From positions 1-40,886 of the forward strand of contig DAOQTX010000022.1 of the NCBI GenBank assembly GCA_035340715.1: a DNA stretch of 40,886 nucleotides, written 5' to 3'. The number at the start of each line of letters is the position of its first letter. Position 1 is the stretch's first letter. This DNA comes from DAOQTX01 sp035340715 (GTDB taxonomy: Bacteria; Bacteroidota; Bacteroidia; AKYH767-A; OLB10). Shown in pieces: positions 33,100-40,886 of the stretch. The translations under genes and the position numbers were made by a program. The notes under the pieces were generated by a model. That model made no database searches. It saw only the letters and a program-made list of their open reading frames with translations, and was not told where the DNA came from.

Positions 33100-34206
33100 G
33101 TGAAATTTTACATCATAGCTGGTGAGGCTTCAGGCGACATGCATGCCGCTAACTTGGTTCGAAGCCTGAAACAAGTAATACCCAAAGCACAGTTTAGAGG
33201 GTGGGGTGGAGATCAAATGTCAGCACAAGGTGTTGACCTTGTGAAGCATTATAAGGAATTAGCCTTTATGGGATTTGTAGAGGTGATATCTAATCTGAGA
33301 ACCATTTTAAAAAACATTGATCAATGTAAAAAAGACATTGCATCTTATAAACCCGATGCGGTTATTTTGGTGGATTATCCAGGGTTTAATTTAAGAATCG
33401 CCACTTATATCAAAAAGCAAGGTATTCCCAGTATATATTATATATCACCACAAATATGGGCATGGAAGCAATCACGTGTACATGCCATTAAACGTGATGT
33501 GGATTTGATGCTCGTTATATTGCCATTCGAGCAAGAATTTTATAATCGATTCGGAATGGATGTAAAATTTGTTGGTCATCCACTTTTAGATGCGCTTCCG
33601 TTAAATTCGACTGAGAAAAGTGAACAAGAAAAGTTTCATAGCGATAAGAAATGTATTGCCTTACTGCCTGGAAGCAGAGTACAAGAAATAAAATCAATGC
33701 TTCCGGTTATGTTGCACATGTGTAAGCATTTTCCTGAATTTCATTTCGTGATTGCAGCAGCAAATCATGTTCCATCTTCATTATATGAAAAGTATACAAA
33801 TGGAATAGAAAATATTGAAATTGCATATAACCGTTTTTATGATGTTCTCAAACAAGCCCACGCGGCTTTGGTAACCTCAGGAACTGCTACATTGGAAACT
33901 GCATTGATGAATGTTCCTGAAGTAGTGTGCTATAAAGGAAACTTAATCTCCTATTGGATAGCAAGAAAATTGATTAAGGTTCAATACATCTCTTTAGTAA
34001 ATCTTATATCTGACAAAGAAGTGGTGAAAGAATTAATACAAGATGATTTCAATGAAACGAATTTAAAATTGGCCCTTCAAAGTTTATTGGATATAAATCA
34101 AAGAGAAAATCTTATAGCGAATTACGATCAATTGCGCATCAAGTTAGGTAGTTCGGGTGCTTCAGAACGAGCAGCAAATTATATCATTCAGCATCTTCAG
34201 CAGTAG
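33100..34206 (+). CDS. lpxB: lipid-A-disaccharide synthase
   Basis: 368 aa GT19 family enzyme joining UDP-2,3-diacylglucosamine and lipid X to form the lipid A disaccharide at the inner membrane. Signatures: 'YIIAGEASGDMHAANLVRSL', 'YISPQIWAWKQSR', 'LLPGSRVQEIKSMLP', 'ALVTSGTATLETAL'. GTG start at 33100 fits the family N-terminus. The last 23 bp overlap the convergent EEP gene. Its presence confirms a Gram-negative cell envelope with lipid A. Confidence 0.96.
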   Translation: MKFYIIAGEASGDMHAANLVRSLKQVIPKAQFRGWGGDQMSAQGVDLVKHYKELAFMGFVEVISNLRTILKNIDQCKKDIASYKPDAVILVDYPGFNLRIATYIKKQGIPSIYYISPQIWAWKQSRVHAIKRDVDLMLVILPFEQEFYNRFGMDVKFVGHPLLDALPLNSTEKSEQEKFHSDKKCIALLPGSRVQEIKSMLPVMLHMCKHFPEFHFVIAAANHVPSSLYEKYTNGIENIEIAYNRFYDVLKQAHAALVTSGTATLETALMNVPEVVCYKGNLISYWIARKLIKVQYISLVNLISDKEVVKELIQDDFNETNLKLALQSLLDINQRENLIANYDQLRIKLGSSGASERAANYIIQHLQQ

Positions 34207-35323
34207 TAGAATTGATTTTAATATTACAAACGATTGGATAATGATCGCTAAATTTTTGTCGGATGACTTTATAACTTTCCGATTCGATTACTTCCTCATC
34301 ATGCATAATGTAGTCGATACGCAAGAACGGCAGAGGCCCAACATAAGTGGATGAAAGTCCTTTGCCACTTACGCGATAAGCATCATCTAAATTATCGCTT
34401 AATTTTCGGTATGCATAAGAAGCAGGTGTATCATTAAAATCGCCACATAATAAAATTGGATAAGGAGACGCATCTATTTTTTCAACAATAGCATCCACTT
34501 GTAATTTTCGTTTTATAAAACCATTGCGCAAGCGTTTTAATACCTGCTTAGATGTAACCAATCTTTGATTGGCATCCCCTTCTTCGATGTTTTGTATAAA
34601 TTTAAATTCGGCTGCATTGAATCGAACAGACTGTAAATGCAAATTAAAAATGCGAAGAGTGTCTTGTTCAATAACCACATCGCTGATTAAACACATATTC
34701 ATTTTTGAATCGGAGTTCTTAATTACTTCTTTTCGCACTATCGGGAATCGGCTGATGGTTGCCATTCCATAGCGATCTTTCCCTCTCAAAATAATTGGAA
34801 ATTCAGAGTGAACAAAATAGGAGCCCATTGTTTTATCAATCATCTTCAGGTTTCTAAAACCGATTTCATCAGAGTCAAAAAATTCTTGGAAACATAAAAT
34901 ATCAGGATTCTCTTTATGAAGCATGTCCACTATATCATTTCTCGTTTTTTTATTCGAAGCCCAATTGTAAAAATCGAATAAGCGGCAATTGTAGCTCATG
35001 ATTTTAGCCGTATGATCTGGATTAATGTTCCGAGTTTTTACAAAAATACCAGGTCTGTAAAATCCGGTCATAGTATAGAATCCTAGAAGAAAAACCAATA
35101 GTGGTGCAACAGCGATTTTTCGATTGAGATAAATGCACAAGATCAGATTTAGCAAGTTTATTATAAAAATGAATTGATAACCAATACTTAAAGTAGCAAA
35201 GGGCCAAAACAAGGAAGGATTAAAAATTGAAGATGCCAGTGTTAAAATGAGAAGTAAACTAATGGCAACAACCCAAATTGAAAACAAATAAAATCGGAGT
35301 GTATTTTTTTTGGAACGAATCAA
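34184..35323 (-). CDS. endonuclease/exonuclease/phosphatase family protein with N-terminal membrane helices
   Basis: 379 aa. About three transmembrane helices cover residues 10-90, then a catalytic EEP domain: 'IMSYNCRLFDFY', 'ILCFQEFFDSDE', 'LLCGDFNDTPASYAY', 'RIDYIMHDEEVIE', 'SDHYPIVC'. The E, D/N and H metal/catalytic residues of the family are in place. The active site is probably outside the cytoplasm or membrane-facing. It is the last gene of the mutL-rhomboid operon (7 bp after the second rhomboid). Substrate unknown: phosphodiester in nucleic acid or lipid. Confidence 0.9.
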   Translation of the reverse strand: MIRSKKNTLRFYLFSIWVVAISLLLILTLASSIFNPSLFWPFATLSIGYQFIFIINLLNLILCIYLNRKIAVAPLLVFLLGFYTMTGFYRPGIFVKTRNINPDHTAKIMSYNCRLFDFYNWASNKKTRNDIVDMLHKENPDILCFQEFFDSDEIGFRNLKMIDKTMGSYFVHSEFPIILRGKDRYGMATISRFPIVRKEVIKNSDSKMNMCLISDVVIEQDTLRIFNLHLQSVRFNAAEFKFIQNIEEGDANQRLVTSKQVLKRLRNGFIKRKLQVDAIVEKIDASPYPILLCGDFNDTPASYAYRKLSDNLDDAYRVSGKGLSSTYVGPLPFLRIDYIMHDEEVIESESYKVIRQKFSDHYPIVCNIKINSTTAEDAE

Positions 35324-35330
35324 GTTGTAT

Positions 35331-36188
35331 TTATTTTCTGTTGCTCATTCGGAACAAAAGTTCCTTTTCTTCTTCGGATAGACTATCGTAACCGGACTGA
35401 CTAATTTTTTCAAGTATCTTATCAATGCGTGTTTGTGTATTATAGTCCGAGGCATTACTTTTTACTACCTTAAGTTTACTTTTCTTTCCTGTTCGACTAA
35501 GTCGGTCAAAAATAAATTCAAGCCATGCGCCAAGATTTCTTCCGGAGCGCATTTGTTTAACAAACAAAAAGCCGTACAGTGCACCTCCGATATGTGCAAT
35601 GTTACCCCCAGCATTTCCCGAAGGGATTAAAATTAAATAGATCAACACGGCAACTAAAGCAATATATTTTATTGCAACGGCACCGAACAGAAGAAGAAAT
35701 ACTTTATAATCGGGGATAAGTGTAGCAATAGCTACTAAAATGGCTAGTATGCCTGCACTTGCACCAATAAGTGTTGAGTACTCCTTTTGTTCGGTAAATG
35801 CCGGAAACACATTATAGGTTATAACATAAAGCAATCCGCCTAATAAGGCACCATTGATATAGGTAGTTACGAGTTTAGTGCTACCCAAATATTCGTTAAA
35901 TATTTTTCCGGTCCAGTACAAAACCAGCATATTAAATACGAAATGCCAGATGCCTTCATGTACAAACATATAGCTGATAAAAGTCCACGGTCTTGAAAGT
36001 AAACTGTTAAAATCGGATGGTAAAGCTGTGTATAATATAAACCAATCAATCCATGAGTAGGTGTTAAACAAAAAGATGATGGTTTGACCTAGTTTGATAA
36101 AAAGAAAAACAGCAGCATTAATAAATATCAGTTTCGATAAGTGATTAGAGATTCCCAATTGCTGTTGTATGGATTTAAATGTATTCAT
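35331..36188 (-). CDS. rhomboid family intramembrane serine protease (second copy)
   Basis: 285 aa. Six or so transmembrane helices; catalytic dyad Ser144 in 'GASAG' and His199 in 'NIAHIGGALYG'. 'SRPWTFISYMFVHEGIWHFVFNM' (split) is the usual first-loop signature. The C-terminal about 60 residues are cytosolic and charged, ending 'LSEEEKELLFRMSN', a tail seen in Bacteroidota rhomboids. ATG at 36188 shares one base with the TGA of the upstream rhomboid gene (TGATG), so translation is coupled. Confidence 0.92.
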   Translation of the reverse strand: MNTFKSIQQQLGISNHLSKLIFINAAVFLFIKLGQTIIFLFNTYSWIDWFILYTALPSDFNSLLSRPWTFISYMFVHEGIWHFVFNMLVLYWTGKIFNEYLGSTKLVTTYINGALLGGLLYVITYNVFPAFTEQKEYSTLIGASAGILAILVAIATLIPDYKVFLLLFGAVAIKYIALVAVLIYLILIPSGNAGGNIAHIGGALYGFLFVKQMRSGRNLGAWLEFIFDRLSRTGKKSKLKVVKSNASDYNTQTRIDKILEKISQSGYDSLSEEEKELLFRMSNRK

Positions 36189-37033
36189 CAATAATCTCTA
36201 AAATGATCAAACCTTCTTTTGTTCCACAATTTTATCAAAAGAAATCCAAACAACATGCCTCCTAAATGAGCAAAGTGAGCAATGTTATCACCAGGATTAT
36301 TTTGAATTCCTAAATAAAGTTCGAATGCACCATAAAAGAAGACGAAGTATTTAGCTTTAACCGGAATAGCAAAATAGAGATATATAATAGCATTGGGGAA
36401 TAACATTCCAAAGGCCAACAGTACCCCAAATACTGCTCCCGATGCACCAACAGTAGGGATATCCGTTTTCTGTTTGTAGAATAATTCTAAAACCTCAATT
36501 GATTTCTTTACCAAAACCGGATTGTCTTCATCCATTGACCATTCATAATAAAATGTATTGGTAACATCTGCCAACTCCTGATCGGCATACCGGTTGTATT
36601 TTTTTACCAAAGCTTCAAAATCTTCGATGCTCGGTGAAGCCGCATACATTTCTATTATTTTGTGTTCTTGTCTCAATTCATAGCTACTCACTGCAAGATG
36701 TATGCTCGCAGCTCCGAGTCCGGTTATAAAGTAATAGATTAGAAATTTTTTAGGGCCCCAAATATTTTCTAGAGAATTGCCAAACATCCACAATGCCAAC
36801 ATATTGGAAAAGATGTGTAGAAAACTACCATGCATAAACAGATGCGTCACCAATTGATAAGGCTCAAAGTATGTGGAAGTCGGTACAAAAAGACCTAAGG
36901 TGTATCCTAGATTAAGTCCTAATTTTTTAGACAAGACATAATCCAGCAAAAACATGATCCCATTGATGATTAAAAGATTTTTAACCACATCAGGTAGTAA
37001 TTTAAATGAAGAAGGACGATATGATTGATTCAT
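36188..37033 (-). CDS. rhomboid family intramembrane serine protease (first copy)
   Basis: 281 aa. Catalytic Ser198 in 'GASGAVFG' and His256 in 'HFAHLGGMLFG'; 'QLVTHLFMHGSFLHIFSNM' is the conserved second-helix region. Unlike its neighbour it has a soluble insertion of about 75 residues (about 120-195) between helices, rich in charged and aromatic residues, ahead of the GASGA helix. It sits 8 bp downstream of mutL. The two copies are paralogous but clearly diverged. Confidence 0.92.
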   Translation of the reverse strand: MNQSYRPSSFKLLPDVVKNLLIINGIMFLLDYVLSKKLGLNLGYTLGLFVPTSTYFEPYQLVTHLFMHGSFLHIFSNMLALWMFGNSLENIWGPKKFLIYYFITGLGAASIHLAVSSYELRQEHKIIEMYAASPSIEDFEALVKKYNRYADQELADVTNTFYYEWSMDEDNPVLVKKSIEVLELFYKQKTDIPTVGASGAVFGVLLAFGMLFPNAIIYLYFAIPVKAKYFVFFYGAFELYLGIQNNPGDNIAHFAHLGGMLFGFLLIKLWNKRRFDHFRDY

Positions 37034-37041
37034 AATTTACT

Positions 37042-38844
37042 TTATTTCGATTGAATCCAATTAAACAATTGATCGCTGGTCATTTGCTTATAGCATAGCT
37101 TCCCGGAGGGATGTATGGCAGGCGAAGGAGAATTCATAAGTTCGTTGAGTAAAGATTCAATTTCAACTTTCTCTAATATTTTGCCACGTTTTAAAGCAAA
37201 CCGCTTGCTTAGCGTACGGGCTACTTTTTCTTTTATTTGAATGTTCGGAATATTGGACTGTTCAAAATCATCGATCAATTCCAGCAGCAATGATTCAGAG
37301 TTTTCGTTTAGCGCAAGTGAAGGCAAGCCATGAATGGCAATGGTATTTTTTCCAAAATCCTGAACATCAAAACCCACTTGTTTTAAATATGGATTTATCT
37401 CTTTGAAGGTTTCCGCTTGCTTTACATTTAACTGTATTGTGTTTGGAAATAAACTTTGTTGACTAGAAGCTGCTTGATGTTCCAAATGAAATAAAAAGCT
37501 TTCGTAAAGCACTTTTTCATGCATCATTTGCTGATCACCAATAATAAAATTTGAACCATATTGTGCAATTAAATATGTGCCGGCATATTGTCCAATTGCT
37601 CGTAGTGGAATATTTTCTTCTATAGAAACATCTACTTTTTGCTGAACTTCAACGGCAGTTTTGGTGCTGCGATTGAGATCTTTGTAAAATGAATCCCAGG
37701 ATTCTGGACTTTCTTTTTCTTTGCGAAGATCGCTAGTAGCAAATGGATTGTAGTTTTTGTTAACTGTGATGGAAGGTTGCACCGGTTTTTCTTTATACTT
37801 CGATAAAGGGATTTGTATGGCCGGATCAACATCAAAATCTAATGAAGGACTTACACTGAAGCGTCCCAAGGAGCGCTTAACGGCTGCTCTCAGAATTGCA
37901 TAAATGGATTTCTCATCTATGAATTTAATCTCGTGTTTGGTCGGATGTATGTTCACATCAATGTTGGCCGGATCGATACTCAAATGAATAAAATAAGAAG
38001 GGTACGATCCTTGGCTCAGCAAATCTTTGTATCCGGTGAGAATCGCATGATTCAAATACGCATCTTTTATAAAACGATTGTTAACAAAAAAATACTGTTC
38101 ACCTCTTGTCTTTCGCGCAAACTCAGGCTTTAGAATGTAGCCTGAAATTTTGATTAGTCGTGTGTCTTCATCAATTGGCACCAAACGCTCATCGTACGCT
38201 TGTCCGAATAAAGAACAAATACGATGACGCATATTACCGGCTTTAACCTGTGAAGTTTCGGTTCCGTTTATCATTAACTTGAAAGACACATTCGGGTAAG
38301 CCAAAGCAACTCGATTGTATTCTTCGATGATATGCCGGGTTTCGACTGGATTTGATTTCAAAAAATTCCTCCGTGCCGGAAGATTGAAAAATAAATTTTT
38401 AACTGACAAACTACTCCCAGATGAAGTGCTACACGCTTCGTGACTAGTCACTTTTCCTCCTTCAATGATGATTTGTGTGCCGGTTTCTTCATCGTGTAAT
38501 TTGGTTTTCAGTTCTACCTGTGCTACAGAAGCAATGGAAGCCAATGCCTCGCCCCTAAATCCCATGGTATGTATGCTGTGTAGGTCTTCAGCTTTTCTGA
38601 TTTTGGAAGTGGCGTGTCGTTCAAAACACATTCGGGCATCAAAAGTATTCATGCCACAACCATTATCGATTACTTGTATTAACTCTTTTCCGGCATCATT
38701 GATCAATAAGGTTATTTGATCTGCTCCGGCATCAATTGCATTCTCCAGCATTTCTTTCACTGCCGAAGCCGGTCGTTGAATGACTTCTCCGGCCGCAATC
38801 TGATTGGCCACTTGTTCAGGAAGAATTTGAATAATGGTCTTCAT
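37042..38844 (-). CDS. mutL: DNA mismatch repair protein MutL
   Basis: 600 aa. N-terminal GHKL ATPase motifs: 'MLENAIDAGADQI', 'DNGCGM', 'HTMGFRGEALASIASVA'. The linker is about residues 335-400; the C-terminal dimerisation domain follows. The endonuclease motif DQHA(X)2E(X)4E is seen at residues 437-448 but reads D-Q-Q-M-M-H-E-K-V-L-Y-E, so the His and Ala are replaced while both Glu remain. Upstream, 3 bp away, is an 87-aa gene; downstream are the rhomboids. It probably still binds MutS and ATP; nicking activity is in doubt. Confidence 0.95.
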   Translation of the reverse strand: MKTIIQILPEQVANQIAAGEVIQRPASAVKEMLENAIDAGADQITLLINDAGKELIQVIDNGCGMNTFDARMCFERHATSKIRKAEDLHSIHTMGFRGEALASIASVAQVELKTKLHDEETGTQIIIEGGKVTSHEACSTSSGSSLSVKNLFFNLPARRNFLKSNPVETRHIIEEYNRVALAYPNVSFKLMINGTETSQVKAGNMRHRICSLFGQAYDERLVPIDEDTRLIKISGYILKPEFARKTRGEQYFFVNNRFIKDAYLNHAILTGYKDLLSQGSYPSYFIHLSIDPANIDVNIHPTKHEIKFIDEKSIYAILRAAVKRSLGRFSVSPSLDFDVDPAIQIPLSKYKEKPVQPSITVNKNYNPFATSDLRKEKESPESWDSFYKDLNRSTKTAVEVQQKVDVSIEENIPLRAIGQYAGTYLIAQYGSNFIIGDQQMMHEKVLYESFLFHLEHQAASSQQSLFPNTIQLNVKQAETFKEINPYLKQVGFDVQDFGKNTIAIHGLPSLALNENSESLLLELIDDFEQSNIPNIQIKEKVARTLSKRFALKRGKILEKVEIESLLNELMNSPSPAIHPSGKLCYKQMTSDQLFNWIQSK

Positions 38845-38847
38845 GAA

Positions 38848-39111
38848 CTAGTAAAATAAGATTAAATAAGAGAGCACTGCTAATGCAGCAATGATTAGAA
38901 CCAGGCGAAGATTACTCTGGCGACTCGTGCTTGTTTTTTCAGATGACCATCTTCTATTATAGGCTTTATGAATTCTGTCTGAAAAAGAGTGCGATTGAGA
39001 TTCGATATTCTTTATCTGTCGGTCGAGTTCTTCTTTACGTTCGTTATAATAACGAGGTTTGTAGGCAAACTCTTTATGTTTTGGTATTTTAAAAAAACCT
39101 GGAAGTTTCAT
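38848..39111 (-). CDS. small tail-anchored membrane protein, 87 aa
   Basis: The N-terminal 60 residues are strongly charged and helical ('KHKEFAYKPRYYNERKEELD', 'SFSDRIHKAYNRRWS'); the C-terminus is a single hydrophobic helix ('LVLIIAALAVLSYLILFY'). No named domain recognised, but the first gene of this mutL operon fits a Bacteroidota arrangement. Supported by a -7 box (TATTTTTG at 39171-39164) and tight spacing to mutL (3 bp). Confidence 0.72.
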   Translation of the reverse strand: MKLPGFFKIPKHKEFAYKPRYYNERKEELDRQIKNIESQSHSFSDRIHKAYNRRWSSEKTSTSRQSNLRLVLIIAALAVLSYLILFY

Positions 39112-39163
39112 TTATTAATTCGCTACTGAGTTGAAAAGTATTTATTATTAACATCAACGTGGA

Positions 39164-39171
39164 CAAAAATA
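39164..39171 (-). promoter_or_regulatory. -7 element for the mutL operon
   Basis: Minus-strand TATTTTTG fits TAnnTTTG. The leader would be about 45 nt to the 87-aa gene. No clear -33 box. Confidence 0.35.
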
Positions 39172-39231
39172 TGCATTAATAAGCATTATGCCATGTAATT
39201 AAACTGTTTAGACAACGTATTTTTATAAGCT

Positions 39232-40886
39232 ATGTTTTTCAAAAGATTCTTAAAAATTTTATTCCCCTTATTGCTTTCTGCCACTTTTCTTTTTGGACAA
39301 AAAAGTAAAGTGCCTTTTTATACCAACGATGCAAAAATTTGGGCAGACTCTGTCTATGATAAACTAAATTACTTTGAACGCATAGGTCAGATTTTTATGG
39401 TAGCGGCTTATTCTAATAAAGATGCAAGCCATATCCATGAAATAGATTCACTCATCCAAAAATACTATATAGGTGGATTGATTTTTTTTCAAGGAGGCCC
39501 TATGCGTCAGGCTGAACTCACCAATCATTACCAGTCTATCACCAGAGTTCCATTAATGATTGGGATCGATGGCGAATGGGGTTTGAGTATGCGTCTTGAC
39601 AGTACCATCCGTTTCCCCCGACAAATGACATTGGCTGCTGCAAATAACGATTCGATTGTTTATGCGATTGGTAAAGATATTGCTCGTCAATGTAAGCGAT
39701 TAGGCATTCACATTAATTTTGCTCCAGTGGTGGATATCAATAACAATCCCGCTAATCCGGTAATTAATTCACGTGCATTTAGTGACGATAAACAATGGGT
39801 AGCCCATCTAGGATCTATGTATATGAAAGGAATGCAAGACGAAGGTGTACTGGCTTGCGTAAAACATTTTCCGGGGCATGGCAATACCAATTCCGATTCG
39901 CATTATACCTTACCCATTATATCTCAAAGCTATGCTGAAATGGATAGCATGGAGTTGTATCCTTTCAGATCTTTGTTTAATCAAGGTGCAGCGAGTGTTA
40001 TGGTAGCACATTTATTTATACCTTCTTTGGATTCAACCCCCAATCGTGCATCCACTTTATCTCCCCGAATCGTTACGGATTTGCTCAAGAAAGATTTGAA
40101 TTATGATGGTCTTATTTTTACGGATGCGCTGAACATGAAAGGGGTAAGCAATTATTTTAGTCCGGGTGAATTGGAACACAATGCCTTTTTAGCAGGTAAT
40201 GATGTGTTATTGTTTTCTGAAAATATTCCAGCTGCTTATGAGCGCATTCATTACGCGATACAGAATTGCGAGTATGAAGAGAATATTTTAGAACAAAGAG
40301 TTAAGAAAATATTAATGGCTAAGTATTGGGTTGGTTTGCATAGAGCGGGTACTATTGATTTGAACAACCTAAGTAACGAAATTTCAGCTAATGCTCTGCA
40401 ACTGTCTGATAAGGCCTTTGGATCAGCTGTTACTTTATTGAAAAATGATCAACAGATTCCATTCTCCTTCGATGAATCTGAGCAAATCGTTTCATTGGTT
40501 ATTAATGATTCGCTTAATAATCTATTTCAAAATTATTTACGTGAATATGGAATAACCAATACGTTTTCACTAAATCGATTTTCATCAGACTCTGAAGTTA
40601 ATCGTGTAGTAGAACGTGTGAATGGATTCAAAAAAATGATCATCAGTTTGCACAACACTTCTACTTTGTCTGCAAATGATTTTAATGTGCCAAAATGGTT
40701 GGGATCTTTTATGAACAGACTCAACTCTAAAATGGAAATCACTTTTGTGGTGTTGGGCAATAGTTATATACTCGAACGTATTAATGGACTTGCCAGGTGC
40801 TCTGCAGTGGTACTTGCTTATGAAGACACCTACTATCCACAACAAAAATGTGCCGAGTTGTTGTTTGGTGCTGCATCGGCAAAGGG
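39232..40886 (+). CDS. GH3 beta-N-acetylhexosaminidase, 3'-truncated by window
   Basis: 551 codons are visible and the frame is open at the window end. Signal peptide 1-22 ('FPLLLSATFLFGQ'). NagZ-type GH3 domain: 'RIGQIFMVAAYSN', 'PLMIGIDGEWGLSMRLD', 'NFAPVVDINNNPANPVI', catalytic His/Asp loop 'KHFPGHGNTNSDSHY', nucleophile Asp in 'FTDALNMKGVS'. From about residue 395 a second domain begins. Bacteroidota members are often fused to a C-terminal beta-lactamase-like serine hydrolase, which could lie outside the window. It probably cleaves N-acetylglucosaminyl bonds in peptidoglycan or chitin fragments in the periplasm. Confidence 0.93.
   Translation, partial: MFFKRFLKILFPLLLSATFLFGQKSKVPFYTNDAKIWADSVYDKLNYFERIGQIFMVAAYSNKDASHIHEIDSLIQKYYIGGLIFFQGGPMRQAELTNHYQSITRVPLMIGIDGEWGLSMRLDSTIRFPRQMTLAAANNDSIVYAIGKDIARQCKRLGIHINFAPVVDINNNPANPVINSRAFSDDKQWVAHLGSMYMKGMQDEGVLACVKHFPGHGNTNSDSHYTLPIISQSYAEMDSMELYPFRSLFNQGAASVMVAHLFIPSLDSTPNRASTLSPRIVTDLLKKDLNYDGLIFTDALNMKGVSNYFSPGELEHNAFLAGNDVLLFSENIPAAYERIHYAIQNCEYEENILEQRVKKILMAKYWVGLHRAGTIDLNNLSNEISANALQLSDKAFGSAVTLLKNDQQIPFSFDESEQIVSLVINDSLNNLFQNYLREYGITNTFSLNRFSSDSEVNRVVERVNGFKKMIISLHNTSTLSANDFNVPKWLGSFMNRLNSKMEITFVVLGNSYILERINGLARCSAVVLAYEDTYYPQQKCAELLFGAASAK

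Overview
The window is 40.9 kb of an AT-rich bacterial chromosome. It looks like a member of the Bacteroidota. Three things point there: Por/type IX secretion (T9SS) C-terminal sorting domains on secreted proteins, repeated promoter elements of the Bacteroidota type (TAnnTTTG at -7, sometimes with TTG upstream), and Bacteroidota-style gene families and neighbourhoods (PadR-PspC pair, START-like protein near an LptF/G permease, mutL followed by two rhomboids and an endonuclease/exonuclease/phosphatase protein). Shine-Dalgarno sequences are generally weak or absent. I cannot name the genus. Almost everything is chromosomal core or envelope gene content. I see no integrase, transposase, phage gene or CRISPR array.

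Layout. 1-5.8 kb: the end of a DUF1801 protein, a TonB C-terminal domain protein, a glutathione peroxidase, a 59-aa DUF5522 protein that overlaps the start of urocanate hydratase, a small lipoprotein, then phosphatidylserine decarboxylase and glutamate-type dehydrogenase on the minus strand. 5.9-12.4 kb: a secreted M1 aminopeptidase with a T9SS tail, a small secreted protein, a TauE/SafE permease, a DPP4-type S9 peptidase and a small unknown. 12.4-20 kb: guaA with an overlapping LysM/periplasmic-binding-like lipoprotein, a PadR regulator with a PspC membrane protein, recA and a TPR lipoprotein. 20.0-20.3 kb: tRNA-Met plus two extra copies of its 5' half in a 93-bp tandem repeat. 20.4-25.3 kb: START-like protein, an unknown protein, an LptF/G permease and two group-4-like glycosyltransferases. 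25.3-25.9 kb: a noncoding stretch with three related hairpins, then ribBA. 27.1-31.3 kb: an AlbA_2/winged-helix protein, a glycolate-oxidase-like flavoprotein, a T9SS-like secreted protein and an outer-membrane-type protein. 31.4-34.2 kb: small heat-shock protein, surE, a small membrane protein and lpxB. 34.2-39.1 kb: a minus-strand operon of an 87-aa protein, mutL, two rhomboids and an EEP-family protein. 39.2 kb to the end: a GH3 beta-N-acetylhexosaminidase that runs out of the window.

How the genes connect. Much of the window serves the cell envelope: lipid A synthesis (lpxB), LPS transport (LptF/G-like), glycosyltransfer, phosphatidylethanolamine synthesis, cell-wall recycling or turnover (GH3), TonB, and T9SS-exported or periplasmic peptidases that feed on peptides. 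Nitrogen and amino-acid catabolism is represented by DPP4, M1 peptidase, urocanase and glutamate dehydrogenase.

The least ordinary signals are noncoding. They are (i) the promoter-proximal duplication of tRNA-Met 5' halves, (ii) three tandem hairpins with a conserved TTACGG loop and changing but paired stems at 25.34-25.60 kb, and (iii) a 21-bp palindrome of identical geometry in front of both padR and a small secreted-protein gene 7 kb away, which suggests a PadR regulon. MutL also lacks the histidine of its endonuclease metal-binding motif.
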